In this document: positions 1 through 5,489 of the stretch, in pieces
Layout of the letters: each line of letters opens with the position of its first letter
How positions within the stretch are numbered: position 1 is the first letter of the stretch
The notes under the pieces: model-generated
Told to the model about the DNA's origin: nothing
Seen by the model: the letters and a program-made list of their open reading frames with translations, nothing else
The model's database searches: none
Made by a program: the position numbers and the translations under genes
Assembly: GCA_028293265.1 (NCBI GenBank)
Contig: JAQGPB010000646.1
Location: forward strand, 1-5,966
Length of the DNA stretch: 5,966 nucleotides
From: Pedosphaera sp.
Lineage (GTDB): Bacteria; Verrucomicrobiota; Verrucomicrobiae; Limisphaerales; Pedosphaeraceae
Direction: 5' to 3'

Positions 1-128
1 CAATCGAAGCCAGGCAAAAAGCCTTGCGTTTTCGGTGGCGACATTCGCTCTCCGGTCAGGGAAAAGTCGTGGCGGGCGGTGAATAATTCTGCTTGCGGAT
101 GGATGCGTGCCCGCAATACTTCATGCAT

Positions 129-1364
129 ATGATCCAGAGCACGGGTTCAACGCCGGTCATGGATGCTGCGTCGGTGGGGCAACCGAAACCTGCGGCAATC
201 AGTTCACGGTTGCTTTCGTTGGATGCGTATCGCGGCTTTGTCATGCTGCTCATGGCTTCGGATGGGCTCAACTTTTCCCGCATTGCGGAAAAAATGCCGG
301 ACAGCCATTTGTGGCGGTTTCTCGGTTATCAAACGGAACATGTGGAGTGGCGCGGGTGCAGTTTGTGGGACTTGATTCAACCTTCATTCACGTTTCTGGT
401 GGGGGTTGCGCTGCCGTTTTCGCTGGCCAAACGCAGGGCGGGCGGGCAGCCGTTTCAGGCGATGCTGGGACATGCGATCTGGCGGGCATTGGCCCTGACT
501 TTTTTGGGCGTGTTCCTTCGCTCGCTGGACAAGCGCCAGGCGTATTTCACTTTTGAGGATACACTCAGCCAGATCGGGATGGGGTATGTCTTTCTTTTCC
601 TGCTCGCATGGACCACGCCGAAAATACAGTGGGTGAGTTTGGCGGCCATTTTGGTTGGGTATTGGGCTGCGTTCGCTCTATATCCGCTGCCGCCGGCGGG
701 TTTTGATTATCAAAGCGTCGGCGTTCCGGAGAATTGGCCGCATCTCACCGGTTTTGCAGCGCATTGGGACAAGAACACGAATTTCGCCGCGGCTTTCGAC
801 CAGTGGTTCCTGAATCTTTTTCCCAGGGAAAAAACGTTTCATTTCAACGGGGGCGGTTATCTGACGCTGAGTTTTGTGCCGACGCTTGGCACCATGATAT
901 TGGGATTGTTGACCGGCCAGTTCCTGCGACAACCGAAGCCTCAATTCGATAAAATCAAGGTGATGTTTGCGGCGGGCATCGGCTCTCTTGCGCTGGGGGC
1001 GTTGCTGGACGCGACCGGCATCTGTCCTTCCGTCAAGCGGATCTGGACGCCATCCTGGGTGATTTTCAGCGGTGGTTGGACGCTCATTTTGCTCAGCTCC
1101 TTTTATGCAATCATTGATTGGAAAGGCTGGAAGCGATGGGCCTTTCCGCTGGTGGTGGTGGGCATGAACTCGATTGCCATGTATGTGATGGATCATCTTT
1201 GGGACAACTCCATCAGAAGAATGCTGCCAATCTTTCTGGGCCGGGACATCTACGACATTTTTGGCCAGACCTATGCGCCGGCCACGGAACTGCTGCTGAT
1301 GCTTTTGGTCCTGTGGTTTTTCTGCTATTGGATGTACCGCCGCAAGCTGTTCTTGAAGGTGTGA
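129..1364 (+). CDS. DUF5009 / HGSNAT-like transmembrane acyltransferase
   Basis: Polytopic inner-membrane protein of the DUF5009 / COG4299 family, related to the catalytic domain of heparan-alpha-glucosaminide N-acetyltransferase (HGSNAT). In that family acetyl groups from cytosolic acetyl-CoA are transferred across the membrane to a sugar amine. The bacterial substrate here is unknown. With the start chosen, the family N-terminal motif LSLDAYRGFVM lies near residues 29-39. The signature HVEWRGCSLWDLIQP (about 71-85) runs into FTFLVGVALPFS, and its first histidine aligns with the catalytic histidine of HGSNAT as I recall that motif. Later come a GGYLTLSFVPTLGTMILG segment, KRIWTPSWVIFSGGW and a C-terminal helix ending in a basic tail (YRRKLFLKV). 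About ten hydrophobic segments are visible, and 411 residues is a normal length for the family. The start is uncertain: in-frame TTG 93, ATG 99, ATG 123 and ATG 159 are also possible, and none has a clear ribosome binding site. The conserved part begins only near base 210, so function is unaffected. Confidence 0.88.
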   Translation: MIQSTGSTPVMDAASVGQPKPAAISSRLLSLDAYRGFVMLLMASDGLNFSRIAEKMPDSHLWRFLGYQTEHVEWRGCSLWDLIQPSFTFLVGVALPFSLAKRRAGGQPFQAMLGHAIWRALALTFLGVFLRSLDKRQAYFTFEDTLSQIGMGYVFLFLLAWTTPKIQWVSLAAILVGYWAAFALYPLPPAGFDYQSVGVPENWPHLTGFAAHWDKNTNFAAAFDQWFLNLFPREKTFHFNGGGYLTLSFVPTLGTMILGLLTGQFLRQPKPQFDKIKVMFAAGIGSLALGALLDATGICPSVKRIWTPSWVIFSGGWTLILLSSFYAIIDWKGWKRWAFPLVVVGMNSIAMYVMDHLWDNSIRRMLPIFLGRDIYDIFGQTYAPATELLLMLLVLWFFCYWMYRRKLFLKV

Positions 1365-1376
1365 ACCGGCACAAGC

Positions 1377-1404
1377 TTGACGCCGTCCGACGGGCTGATA
1401 TACA
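1377..1404 (+). promoter_or_regulatory. possible sigma70-type promoter for the next membrane protein gene
   Basis: TTGACG (1377-1382) and TATACA (1399-1404) are separated by 16 bases. They match five of six and four of six positions of the -35 and -10 consensus. The site starts 13 bases after the acyltransferase stop and about 85 bases before the next ATG. The spacer contains the 11-base palindrome CCGTCCGACGG (1383-1393), which could be an operator. This is a pattern match only, in a phylum whose promoters I cannot judge well. Confidence 0.3.
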
Positions 1405-1488
1405 AACGCAAGTGAGCGGGTGCGGGCAACGTCAGTTTGCGTTGCAGCCGCGTTCCGCTTGCCCGTCCGGCAGCGCGGGTATTTCGCC

Positions 1489-2547
1489 ATGAAGCAGCGC
1501 GTTGATGTTCTCAACTTCTTCCTGATCTGGATAACGCTGGGACTGGCCTTGGCCTGGCCGTTCCAGTTGTTTCTTTTTTCCTACATCGTGCTCGGGCCGC
1601 TGCATTACCTCACCGAAATAAACTGGCTCGACCAGCAGAATTATTTCCTGCGGCCAAAGGACCGCAATGCGTTTATCTGGACGATGATCACCATCGTCGC
1701 GGCGCTGGCGATCTGCACATTTCTTCCCGAGATGGACAAATGGAATCTCACGCGTCCGTTTCATGATGCGGTTTTCAGCGGGCCGGGCAAGGCAGTTGGC
1801 GAGTTGGTGCGGTTTAGCTATCTGCTGGTGTTGCTGGCTTTTGTGATGTCGGCGGCATGGGTGCTGACGGATAGCTGGCTGTTGCGGGCGATTGTCATGG
1901 CCTTTTGCCTGCTCAGTTCGCTTTTGTTTTACAAGGAGACCAACGTGGCCATTGTGTTTGGGATACTGCTGCCAACCATCATACATGTGTTCTTTTTCAC
2001 GATCTGTTTCATGCTTTATGGCGCGTTGAAATCGAAAAGCGGGTGGGGCCATGCGAATGTGGTTTCGATGTTTTTGGTGCTGGCGGTGATTGCGATGACG
2101 CATCCCGGCGCGCAACTGGAACTGTCGAAGCCGGTGATTGAACTGACCATTCTCAGTGAATTCGACAAGGTGAACCTCGCGATCAACCGGTATCTCGGCA
2201 ACCTGGGCGGCGGCCCGCTTGATGCGAATTCACCAGCGTTCTTGAAGGTGCAATCATTCATCGCCTTTGCTTATACCTATCACTACCTCAACTGGTTTTC
2301 CAAGACGTCCATCATCAAATGGCACCGGGTGACGAAGAAGAAACTTGTTTTGTCGGTGATGGTGTGGGTCACGTCGGTGGGTTTGTTTGCCGTTGATTAT
2401 CGGCTGGGTTTTGCGGCCAGCTTTGCGTTGAGCGTTCTGCATATCCTGCTGGAATTTCCGCTGAATTACGTTTCGATGCAGGGAGTGTTCGGTGCGTTGA
2501 AGGTGAAGAAGCCTGCGCGTGCGGGAAAATTGGTGCAAAAATACTGA
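1489..2547 (+). CDS. polytopic membrane protein with four membrane-placed histidines, function unknown
   Basis: A 352-residue integral membrane protein with about eight hydrophobic segments. I recognise the overall type as an uncharacterised conserved membrane protein but have no name for it. Four histidines sit inside hydrophobic stretches: H39 in GPLHYLTEINWL, H166 in PTIIHVFFF, H265 in AYTYHYLNWF and H318 in LSVLHILLEFPLN. H39 and H318 are each followed by a glutamate four residues later (E43, E322). Such a pattern resembles integral-membrane metal-dependent oxygenases or hydroxylases, for example the Brp/Blh beta-carotene dioxygenases, but no detectable signature proves this. The C-terminus is basic (KVKKPARAGK). 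The ATG at 1489 is preferred because the sequence MKQRVDVLNFFLIW leads straight into the first membrane helix. A GTG at 1420 would add 23 residues of arginine- and alanine-rich sequence unlike a membrane protein start. No strong ribosome binding site precedes either. It lies 124 bases after the acyltransferase gene, same strand. Confidence 0.85.
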   Translation: MKQRVDVLNFFLIWITLGLALAWPFQLFLFSYIVLGPLHYLTEINWLDQQNYFLRPKDRNAFIWTMITIVAALAICTFLPEMDKWNLTRPFHDAVFSGPGKAVGELVRFSYLLVLLAFVMSAAWVLTDSWLLRAIVMAFCLLSSLLFYKETNVAIVFGILLPTIIHVFFFTICFMLYGALKSKSGWGHANVVSMFLVLAVIAMTHPGAQLELSKPVIELTILSEFDKVNLAINRYLGNLGGGPLDANSPAFLKVQSFIAFAYTYHYLNWFSKTSIIKWHRVTKKKLVLSVMVWVTSVGLFAVDYRLGFAASFALSVLHILLEFPLNYVSMQGVFGALKVKKPARAGKLVQKY

Positions 2548-2567
2548 TCACCCTCTTCTCTTCAATT

Positions 2568-2584
2568 CGAGGCTCACCTCCTCG
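2568..2584 (+). terminator. weak hairpin after the His-rich membrane protein gene
   Basis: CGAGG (2568-2572) pairs perfectly with CCTCG (2580-2584) around a 7-base loop, 20 bases after the stop codon. Only a loose pyrimidine stretch (CCCATCTCTTTT) follows, not a true U tract. It may act as a weak terminator or be chance. Confidence 0.25.
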
Positions 2585-2677
2585 CCCATCTCTTTTCGAC
2601 CACTTGCGAACCGTTGCCGCTGATGGTTTTGCAATGTTGGCATTGGCGCTTGTCAGATTCAGAGGTAAATTTTCAGC

Positions 2678-2884
2678 ATGACAGGAGAGCGCAAACAAAA
2701 TTCGCCGGGAACCACCGGGCAACCCCCTGGAACCGCCTTGGACACGTTGAATGCGGAACTTCAAGCCAAGGGCAACGCGCCCGGGGCTCGTCGTCGCCGG
2801 ATGGAAGCGGGCATCGAAGCGAAGGCGAAAAAGCGCCGCAGCAGCGAGGCCCCGGTATCCTCCGCTTTTAAGCCGCATGGTTGA
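2678..2884 (+). CDS. small basic, probably disordered protein, hypothetical
   Basis: A 68-residue ORF with no recognised family. The N-terminal part (1-20) is rich in Gly, Pro, Thr and Gln. A short amphipathic stretch follows (LDTLNAELQAKG, 21-32), then a strongly basic helix-prone segment (ARRRRMEAGIEAKAKKRR, 37-54) and a short polar tail. No membrane helix or signal peptide is visible. Supporting a real gene are an ATG start with AGAGG at 2661-2665 upstream (spacing about 12 bases, slightly long), non-random residue content, and its place in an otherwise gene-free gap on the same strand as its neighbours. Against it are the short length and the lack of a family. The basic segment would suit binding of RNA, DNA or an acidic partner, but that is a guess. 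Confidence 0.45.
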   Translation: MTGERKQNSPGTTGQPPGTALDTLNAELQAKGNAPGARRRRMEAGIEAKAKKRRSSEAPVSSAFKPHG

Positions 2885-2912
2885 GTGTCTCCATAGTCGT
2901 CCAAACCAGTGT

Positions 2913-2928
2913 CAATTTCCGGAAACTG
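2913..2928. promoter_or_regulatory. operator-like imperfect palindrome
   Basis: CAATTTCCGGAAACTG pairs at seven of eight positions about its centre and contains the perfect 10-base palindrome TTTCCGGAAA (2916-2925). It lies in the non-coding stretch between the small basic ORF and the DUF4239 gene, about 245 bases before the latter's likely start. Size and symmetry fit a dimeric regulator site, but there is no second copy in the window and no regulator gene nearby. Confidence 0.22.
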
Positions 2929-3075
2929 TTCCAATCCGATGCAGGTCAAGGAAGGGCCGGCAGCGGAAAGAAGTGCAACAATGAACGAATCCCCGTGAGA
3001 TTTCTCCGCTGCATTCCAGGTCAACAGCCGCCGGTTTCTCGAATGAAGCCGGCCAGGCGAAGCAGCCGAAAAGAA

Positions 3076-3105
3076 CGTGGGTGAACACCCATGATGGCCC
3101 GCCAT
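3076..3105 (+). other. two adjacent hairpins upstream of the DUF4239 gene
   Basis: CGTGGGT (3076-3082) pairs with ACCCATG (3087-3093), with one G-T pair, around the tetraloop GAAC. Directly next to it, ATGG (3094-3097) pairs with CCAT (3102-3105). The pair sits 69 bases before the preferred ATG and covers an alternative GTG start at 3081. No U tract follows directly, so it is not a convincing terminator. It could be an mRNA leader structure or chance. Confidence 0.2.
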
Positions 3106-3173
3106 TGTGGAGGCACTATTTTTGTAGTGAGGAAAGGAGTGGTGGCTGGGCGGCGTCAGAAAAAGTCGAAAGA

Positions 3174-4091
3174 ATGAACAGAATATTTTTTCTGATCATG
3201 CCGGTGACAGGCCCGGGTGGAGGCGACGCATTGGGTGTTCGCGAACCGCTCGTTGCGCTGCCCCTTTGGAGCATTTGTGGGACAACGATTGTAATTCTCC
3301 TGCTGTCCGCCGAGGCGGGTTTCTTGCTGGGCAGGCATCGTGGGCGTTGTTCAGAAAAGCCGCCCATGGCACCCATCACTGAGATTGTTACGGCGATGTT
3401 TGGATTGCTGGCGTTCATGCTGGGATTCACGTTCAGCCTTGCAGCCTCCCGTTTCGATGCCAGAAGAGTCTTGGTCATCGAGGAGGCCAACGCCATTGGC
3501 ACGACCTACCTGCGTGCCGGGCTGCTCTCGGAACCTTATCGTACGGAGATTCGCAAACTGCTGCGCGAATATGTGAAGGCCCGCGTCACGTCCGTGCAAT
3601 CGGGCGAAATCCCGCAAGGGATGGCGCGGGCTGATGAGATGCAGGAACGGCTATGGGCCGAGGCGGTGGCGGCCGGCGGGAAAAATCCGGGCTCGATTCT
3701 CACCGGCTTGTTCATCTCCTCGTTGAATGAGGTGATTGACCTGCACGCGAAACGAATAGCGTTTGGCCTGCGAAACCATATTCCGACCAGCATCTGGGCT
3801 GCGTTGTGTTTCCTTGCGGTCTGCACCATGGGGACGATGGGCTACCATACGGGGCTGGCTGGGGCTCGCAGTTTGCTGGTGATTATTCCTTTGGTGCTCA
3901 CCTTTTCCTCGGTCTTGTTTTTGATCGCTGACCTCGACCACCCCCAGAAGGGATTGCTCAGAGTGAGCCAGCAGGCCCTGATTGACCTTCTGGACAAGTG
4001 GAATGCCAAGGGCCCTGAATCGAGGTTTCCTCAAGTTTCTCCTGTCCTGGTTCAAAGCGACGAAACCGTTATAACCCTCTACGAAAGCTGA
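3174..4091 (+). CDS. DUF4239 (bestrophin-like domain) membrane protein
   Basis: A 305-residue membrane protein that I assign to the DUF4239 / bestrophin-like family. This family has a distant proposed likeness to bestrophin chloride channels but no established bacterial function. Hydrophobic segments lie at about 30-53, 70-90, 205-222 and 230-253, giving two helix pairs with a soluble helical region of about 110 residues between them. The second helix runs into AASRFDARR and then EEANAIGTTYLRAGLL (103-118) and EPYRTEIRKLLREYV (120-134), which are family hallmarks. The last helix ends in IADLDHPQKGLLRVSQQAL (251-269), also typical. The ATG at 3174 is preferred: it begins MNRIFFLIM just before the first helix. 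A GTG at 3081 would add 31 polar residues and lies in a hairpin, and ATG 3198 is also possible. No strong ribosome binding site is seen. It is the first gene of a compact operon, with 2 bases separating it from the next. Confidence 0.82.
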   Translation: MNRIFFLIMPVTGPGGGDALGVREPLVALPLWSICGTTIVILLLSAEAGFLLGRHRGRCSEKPPMAPITEIVTAMFGLLAFMLGFTFSLAASRFDARRVLVIEEANAIGTTYLRAGLLSEPYRTEIRKLLREYVKARVTSVQSGEIPQGMARADEMQERLWAEAVAAGGKNPGSILTGLFISSLNEVIDLHAKRIAFGLRNHIPTSIWAALCFLAVCTMGTMGYHTGLAGARSLLVIIPLVLTFSSVLFLIADLDHPQKGLLRVSQQALIDLLDKWNAKGPESRFPQVSPVLVQSDETVITLYES

Positions 4092-4093
4092 CC

Positions 4094-4504
4094 ATGGAAG
4101 CGGCGGCCCGGGAAATTCTAAAACGTATATCTCATCTTGCAGGGCGAATCGAGGGGCCACTCTCATACCGGATCGTCATCCAACCGTTGGTTGCCGCTGT
4201 GCTCGCGGTCCGCGCCGGGTTGAGAGACGCCCGAGCAGGCCGCCCCGCCCATGGGTGGGCCATCATCACCGGTTCAGCCAACCGAGGCGAGCTGTTGCGG
4301 GAAAGTTGGAAAGACGTATCCAAGCTTTTCATCGTCGCGGTCATCATTGACTTGATATACGAAATCATCGCTTTGGGGCGGATTTACCCAGGCCAATCGC
4401 TGGTGGTCGCGGCCACTCTGGCTTTGATCCCTTATATGCTGATCCGCGGCCCGGTGAACCGAGTTGCCCGGCGCTGGCAGCACTGGAAGGAACTGCGACC
4501 ATGA
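4094..4504 (+). CDS. small conserved membrane protein of unknown function
   Basis: A 136-residue protein. An amphipathic N-terminal helix leads to a semi-hydrophobic segment (SYRIVIQPLVAAVLAVRAG, about 24-42), then a charged loop with RAGRPAHGWAIITGSANR and ELLRESWKDVSK. Two clear membrane helices follow, about 78-95 and 101-118, and then a basic tail starting IRGPVNRVARRW. The loop and the IRGPVNR motif look like those of a widespread hypothetical family I recall but cannot name. The ATG is 2 bases after the DUF4239 stop, and its own stop overlaps the next start as ATGA, so translation is probably coupled across all three genes. A role in a membrane complex with its neighbours is inferred from gene order only. 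Confidence 0.75.
   Translation: MEAAAREILKRISHLAGRIEGPLSYRIVIQPLVAAVLAVRAGLRDARAGRPAHGWAIITGSANRGELLRESWKDVSKLFIVAVIIDLIYEIIALGRIYPGQSLVVAATLALIPYMLIRGPVNRVARRWQHWKELRP
4485..4491 (+). promoter_or_regulatory. ribosome binding site of the third operon gene
   Basis: GGAAGGA ends 9 bases before the ATG at 4501. It is one of the few good Shine-Dalgarno sequences in the window. It lies inside the previous coding region and supports this start and the 4-base ATGA overlap. Confidence 0.6.
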
Positions 4505-5067
4505 ACGAAGAGATAAAAAAAGCGGGCTTGAAGCAGAAATTCGTCCACGAACTGATCGAGTATTGGGTCACTTTTTTGTATCTGGCATTTTTTTTCGGAG
4601 CGTTTGCCTGGTATCGAAGATTGATACTGGCCGAATATCAAATCAGCTACTTGCATTATGGGATGGCCGTGGTCGAGGCGCTGGTCCTGGCCAAAGTCAT
4701 CCTGATAGGCGATGCCATGCACCTCGGGCGCAGGCTTGAAGAAAAGCCTTTGATTGTTCCAACCTTGTACAAGACGGTTTTGTTTAGCATATTCGTGGGG
4801 TTGTTTAGCGTGCTTGAGCATACCATTGGCGGGCTGGTGCATGGGAAGGGACTGGCGGGAGGTTTTAATGAACTGAGGAGTGAAGGCATATACGAATTGC
4901 TCGCCCAGTGTTTGGTGACCTTCTTCGCGTTCATACCCTTCTTCGCCTTCAAGGAGTTAGGCCGGCTGCTGGGTGAGGGGAGGATTCGCAAACTGTTTTT
5001 TCAAAAAAGAGCGGTGCCGGAATCCGGGTTCTCCCCAGGCTCCAGCCCGGAACAGGCGGCGGGCTGA
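4501..5067 (+). CDS. conserved four-helix membrane protein of unknown function
   Basis: A 188-residue protein with four hydrophobic segments, about 20-38, 50-70, 88-107 and 133-153. Charged or polar residues are embedded in or next to the helices: E59 and K65 in YGMAVVEALVLAKVILIG, then D71 and H74, E106-H107 in VLEHTIGG, and H114. Such residues are often functional in transport or redox proteins. Other motifs are EEKPLIVPTLYKT (80-92), HGKGLAGGFNEL (114-125) and FAFIPFFAFKELGRLLGEG (142-160). The tail is basic and then Ser/Pro/Gly-rich and looks dispensable. I recall similar hypothetical proteins in many bacteria, but no function. Its start overlaps the preceding stop (ATGA) and has a good ribosome binding site, so it is the last certain gene of the operon. 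Confidence 0.8.
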   Translation: MNEEIKKAGLKQKFVHELIEYWVTFLYLAFFFGAFAWYRRLILAEYQISYLHYGMAVVEALVLAKVILIGDAMHLGRRLEEKPLIVPTLYKTVLFSIFVGLFSVLEHTIGGLVHGKGLAGGFNELRSEGIYELLAQCLVTFFAFIPFFAFKELGRLLGEGRIRKLFFQKRAVPESGFSPGSSPEQAAG

Positions 5068-5118
5068 TACCCGAATTATTACGATGGGTTGCCATGGGTT
5101 ATGTCATAGCCGGTTGCA

Positions 5119-5421
5119 ATGTCATCGTCGCGGCGGCAAGCATCTTCATTCTTCAAAACGCTGCCCGGCGGGCCCGTGATTCCAGCACCGCCAAGTCTTG
5201 AATCAAAACTGCACGAACTCAAGGTGGGGACTGACGTCACCCCCGAGGACACGAAACGACGGAGCGTGGACGAGGCGCAGAAGCTTCTTAACGAGATCAA
5301 AGATTTGAATACGGGTGCTTTTGCCGGTTTTTGGGGCAACCCGGTCGTCGGCGCCCTGCTGTTCCCCAGCGGCGGCATGGCTCTGATAGAGCTTATAACT
5401 TCTTACTTAAAGAATCGGTAA
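5119..5421 (+). CDS. possible 100-residue protein with a C-terminal hydrophobic segment
   Basis: An unrecognised ORF of 100 residues starting at ATG 5119, 51 bases after the preceding stop. The N-terminal third is Ser/Arg/Pro-rich. A charged helix-prone stretch follows (SLESKLHELK and KRRSVDEAQKLLNEIKDL, about 26-63), then a Gly-rich hydrophobic segment (GAFAGFWGNPVVGALLF and GGMALIELI, 67-92) and the tail TSYLKNR. The layout suggests a cytoplasmic helical part with a C-terminal membrane anchor. No ribosome binding site is visible. The upstream gap carries a 7-base direct repeat ATGGGTT (5084-5090 and 5094-5100) of unknown meaning. It could be a fourth gene of the operon or a chance open frame. 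Confidence 0.5.
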   Translation: MSSSRRQASSFFKTLPGGPVIPAPPSLESKLHELKVGTDVTPEDTKRRSVDEAQKLLNEIKDLNTGAFAGFWGNPVVGALLFPSGGMALIELITSYLKNR

Positions 5422-5465
5422 GCGCAACCTGGGCCGTGTGCGAGGCGATTCACTCCGGGCTATCT

Positions 5466-5488
5466 TTCAGCTTTGCTAATCTGCTGAA
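5466..5488. terminator. inverted repeat between convergent genes, possible weak terminator
   Basis: TTCAGC (5466-5471) pairs with GCTGAA (5483-5488) around an 11-base loop, directly after the mutY stop codon on the minus strand and 45 bases after the last + strand ORF. Position suits a bidirectional terminator, but neither side carries a proper U tract. Confidence 0.3.
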
Positions 5489-5489
5489 G

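Noticed and set aside
8..26. AGGC-AAAAA-GCCT hairpin near the left edge
   Set aside because: The stem has only four base pairs and no U tract. It is expected by chance.
1..92. Tail of an upstream gene
   Set aside because: The + frame from base 3 to the TAA at 84-86 is open to the left edge, but its 27 residues show no family and the other + frames are also open for similar lengths. It is too short to support a call.
678..1514. Long open frame of 278 codons on the minus strand
   Set aside because: It lies antisense to the well-supported acyltransferase and runs into the gap after it. Its translation is rich in Arg, His and Gln with no domain, typical of a shadow frame in GC-rich DNA.
1432..2115. 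227-codon minus-strand open frame
   Set aside because: It is antisense to the His-rich membrane protein gene and has a low-complexity His/Arg/Gln composition with no recognisable motif.
2369..2878. 169-codon minus-strand open frame spanning the gap
   Set aside because: It overlaps the end of a clear membrane protein gene and the small basic ORF. No domain is visible and the composition looks like reverse-frame translation.
2761..3105. 114-codon minus-strand open frame in the gap before the DUF4239 gene
   Set aside because: It has mixed composition with no motif, overlaps the small + strand ORF and lacks a ribosome binding site. It is possible but not supportable.
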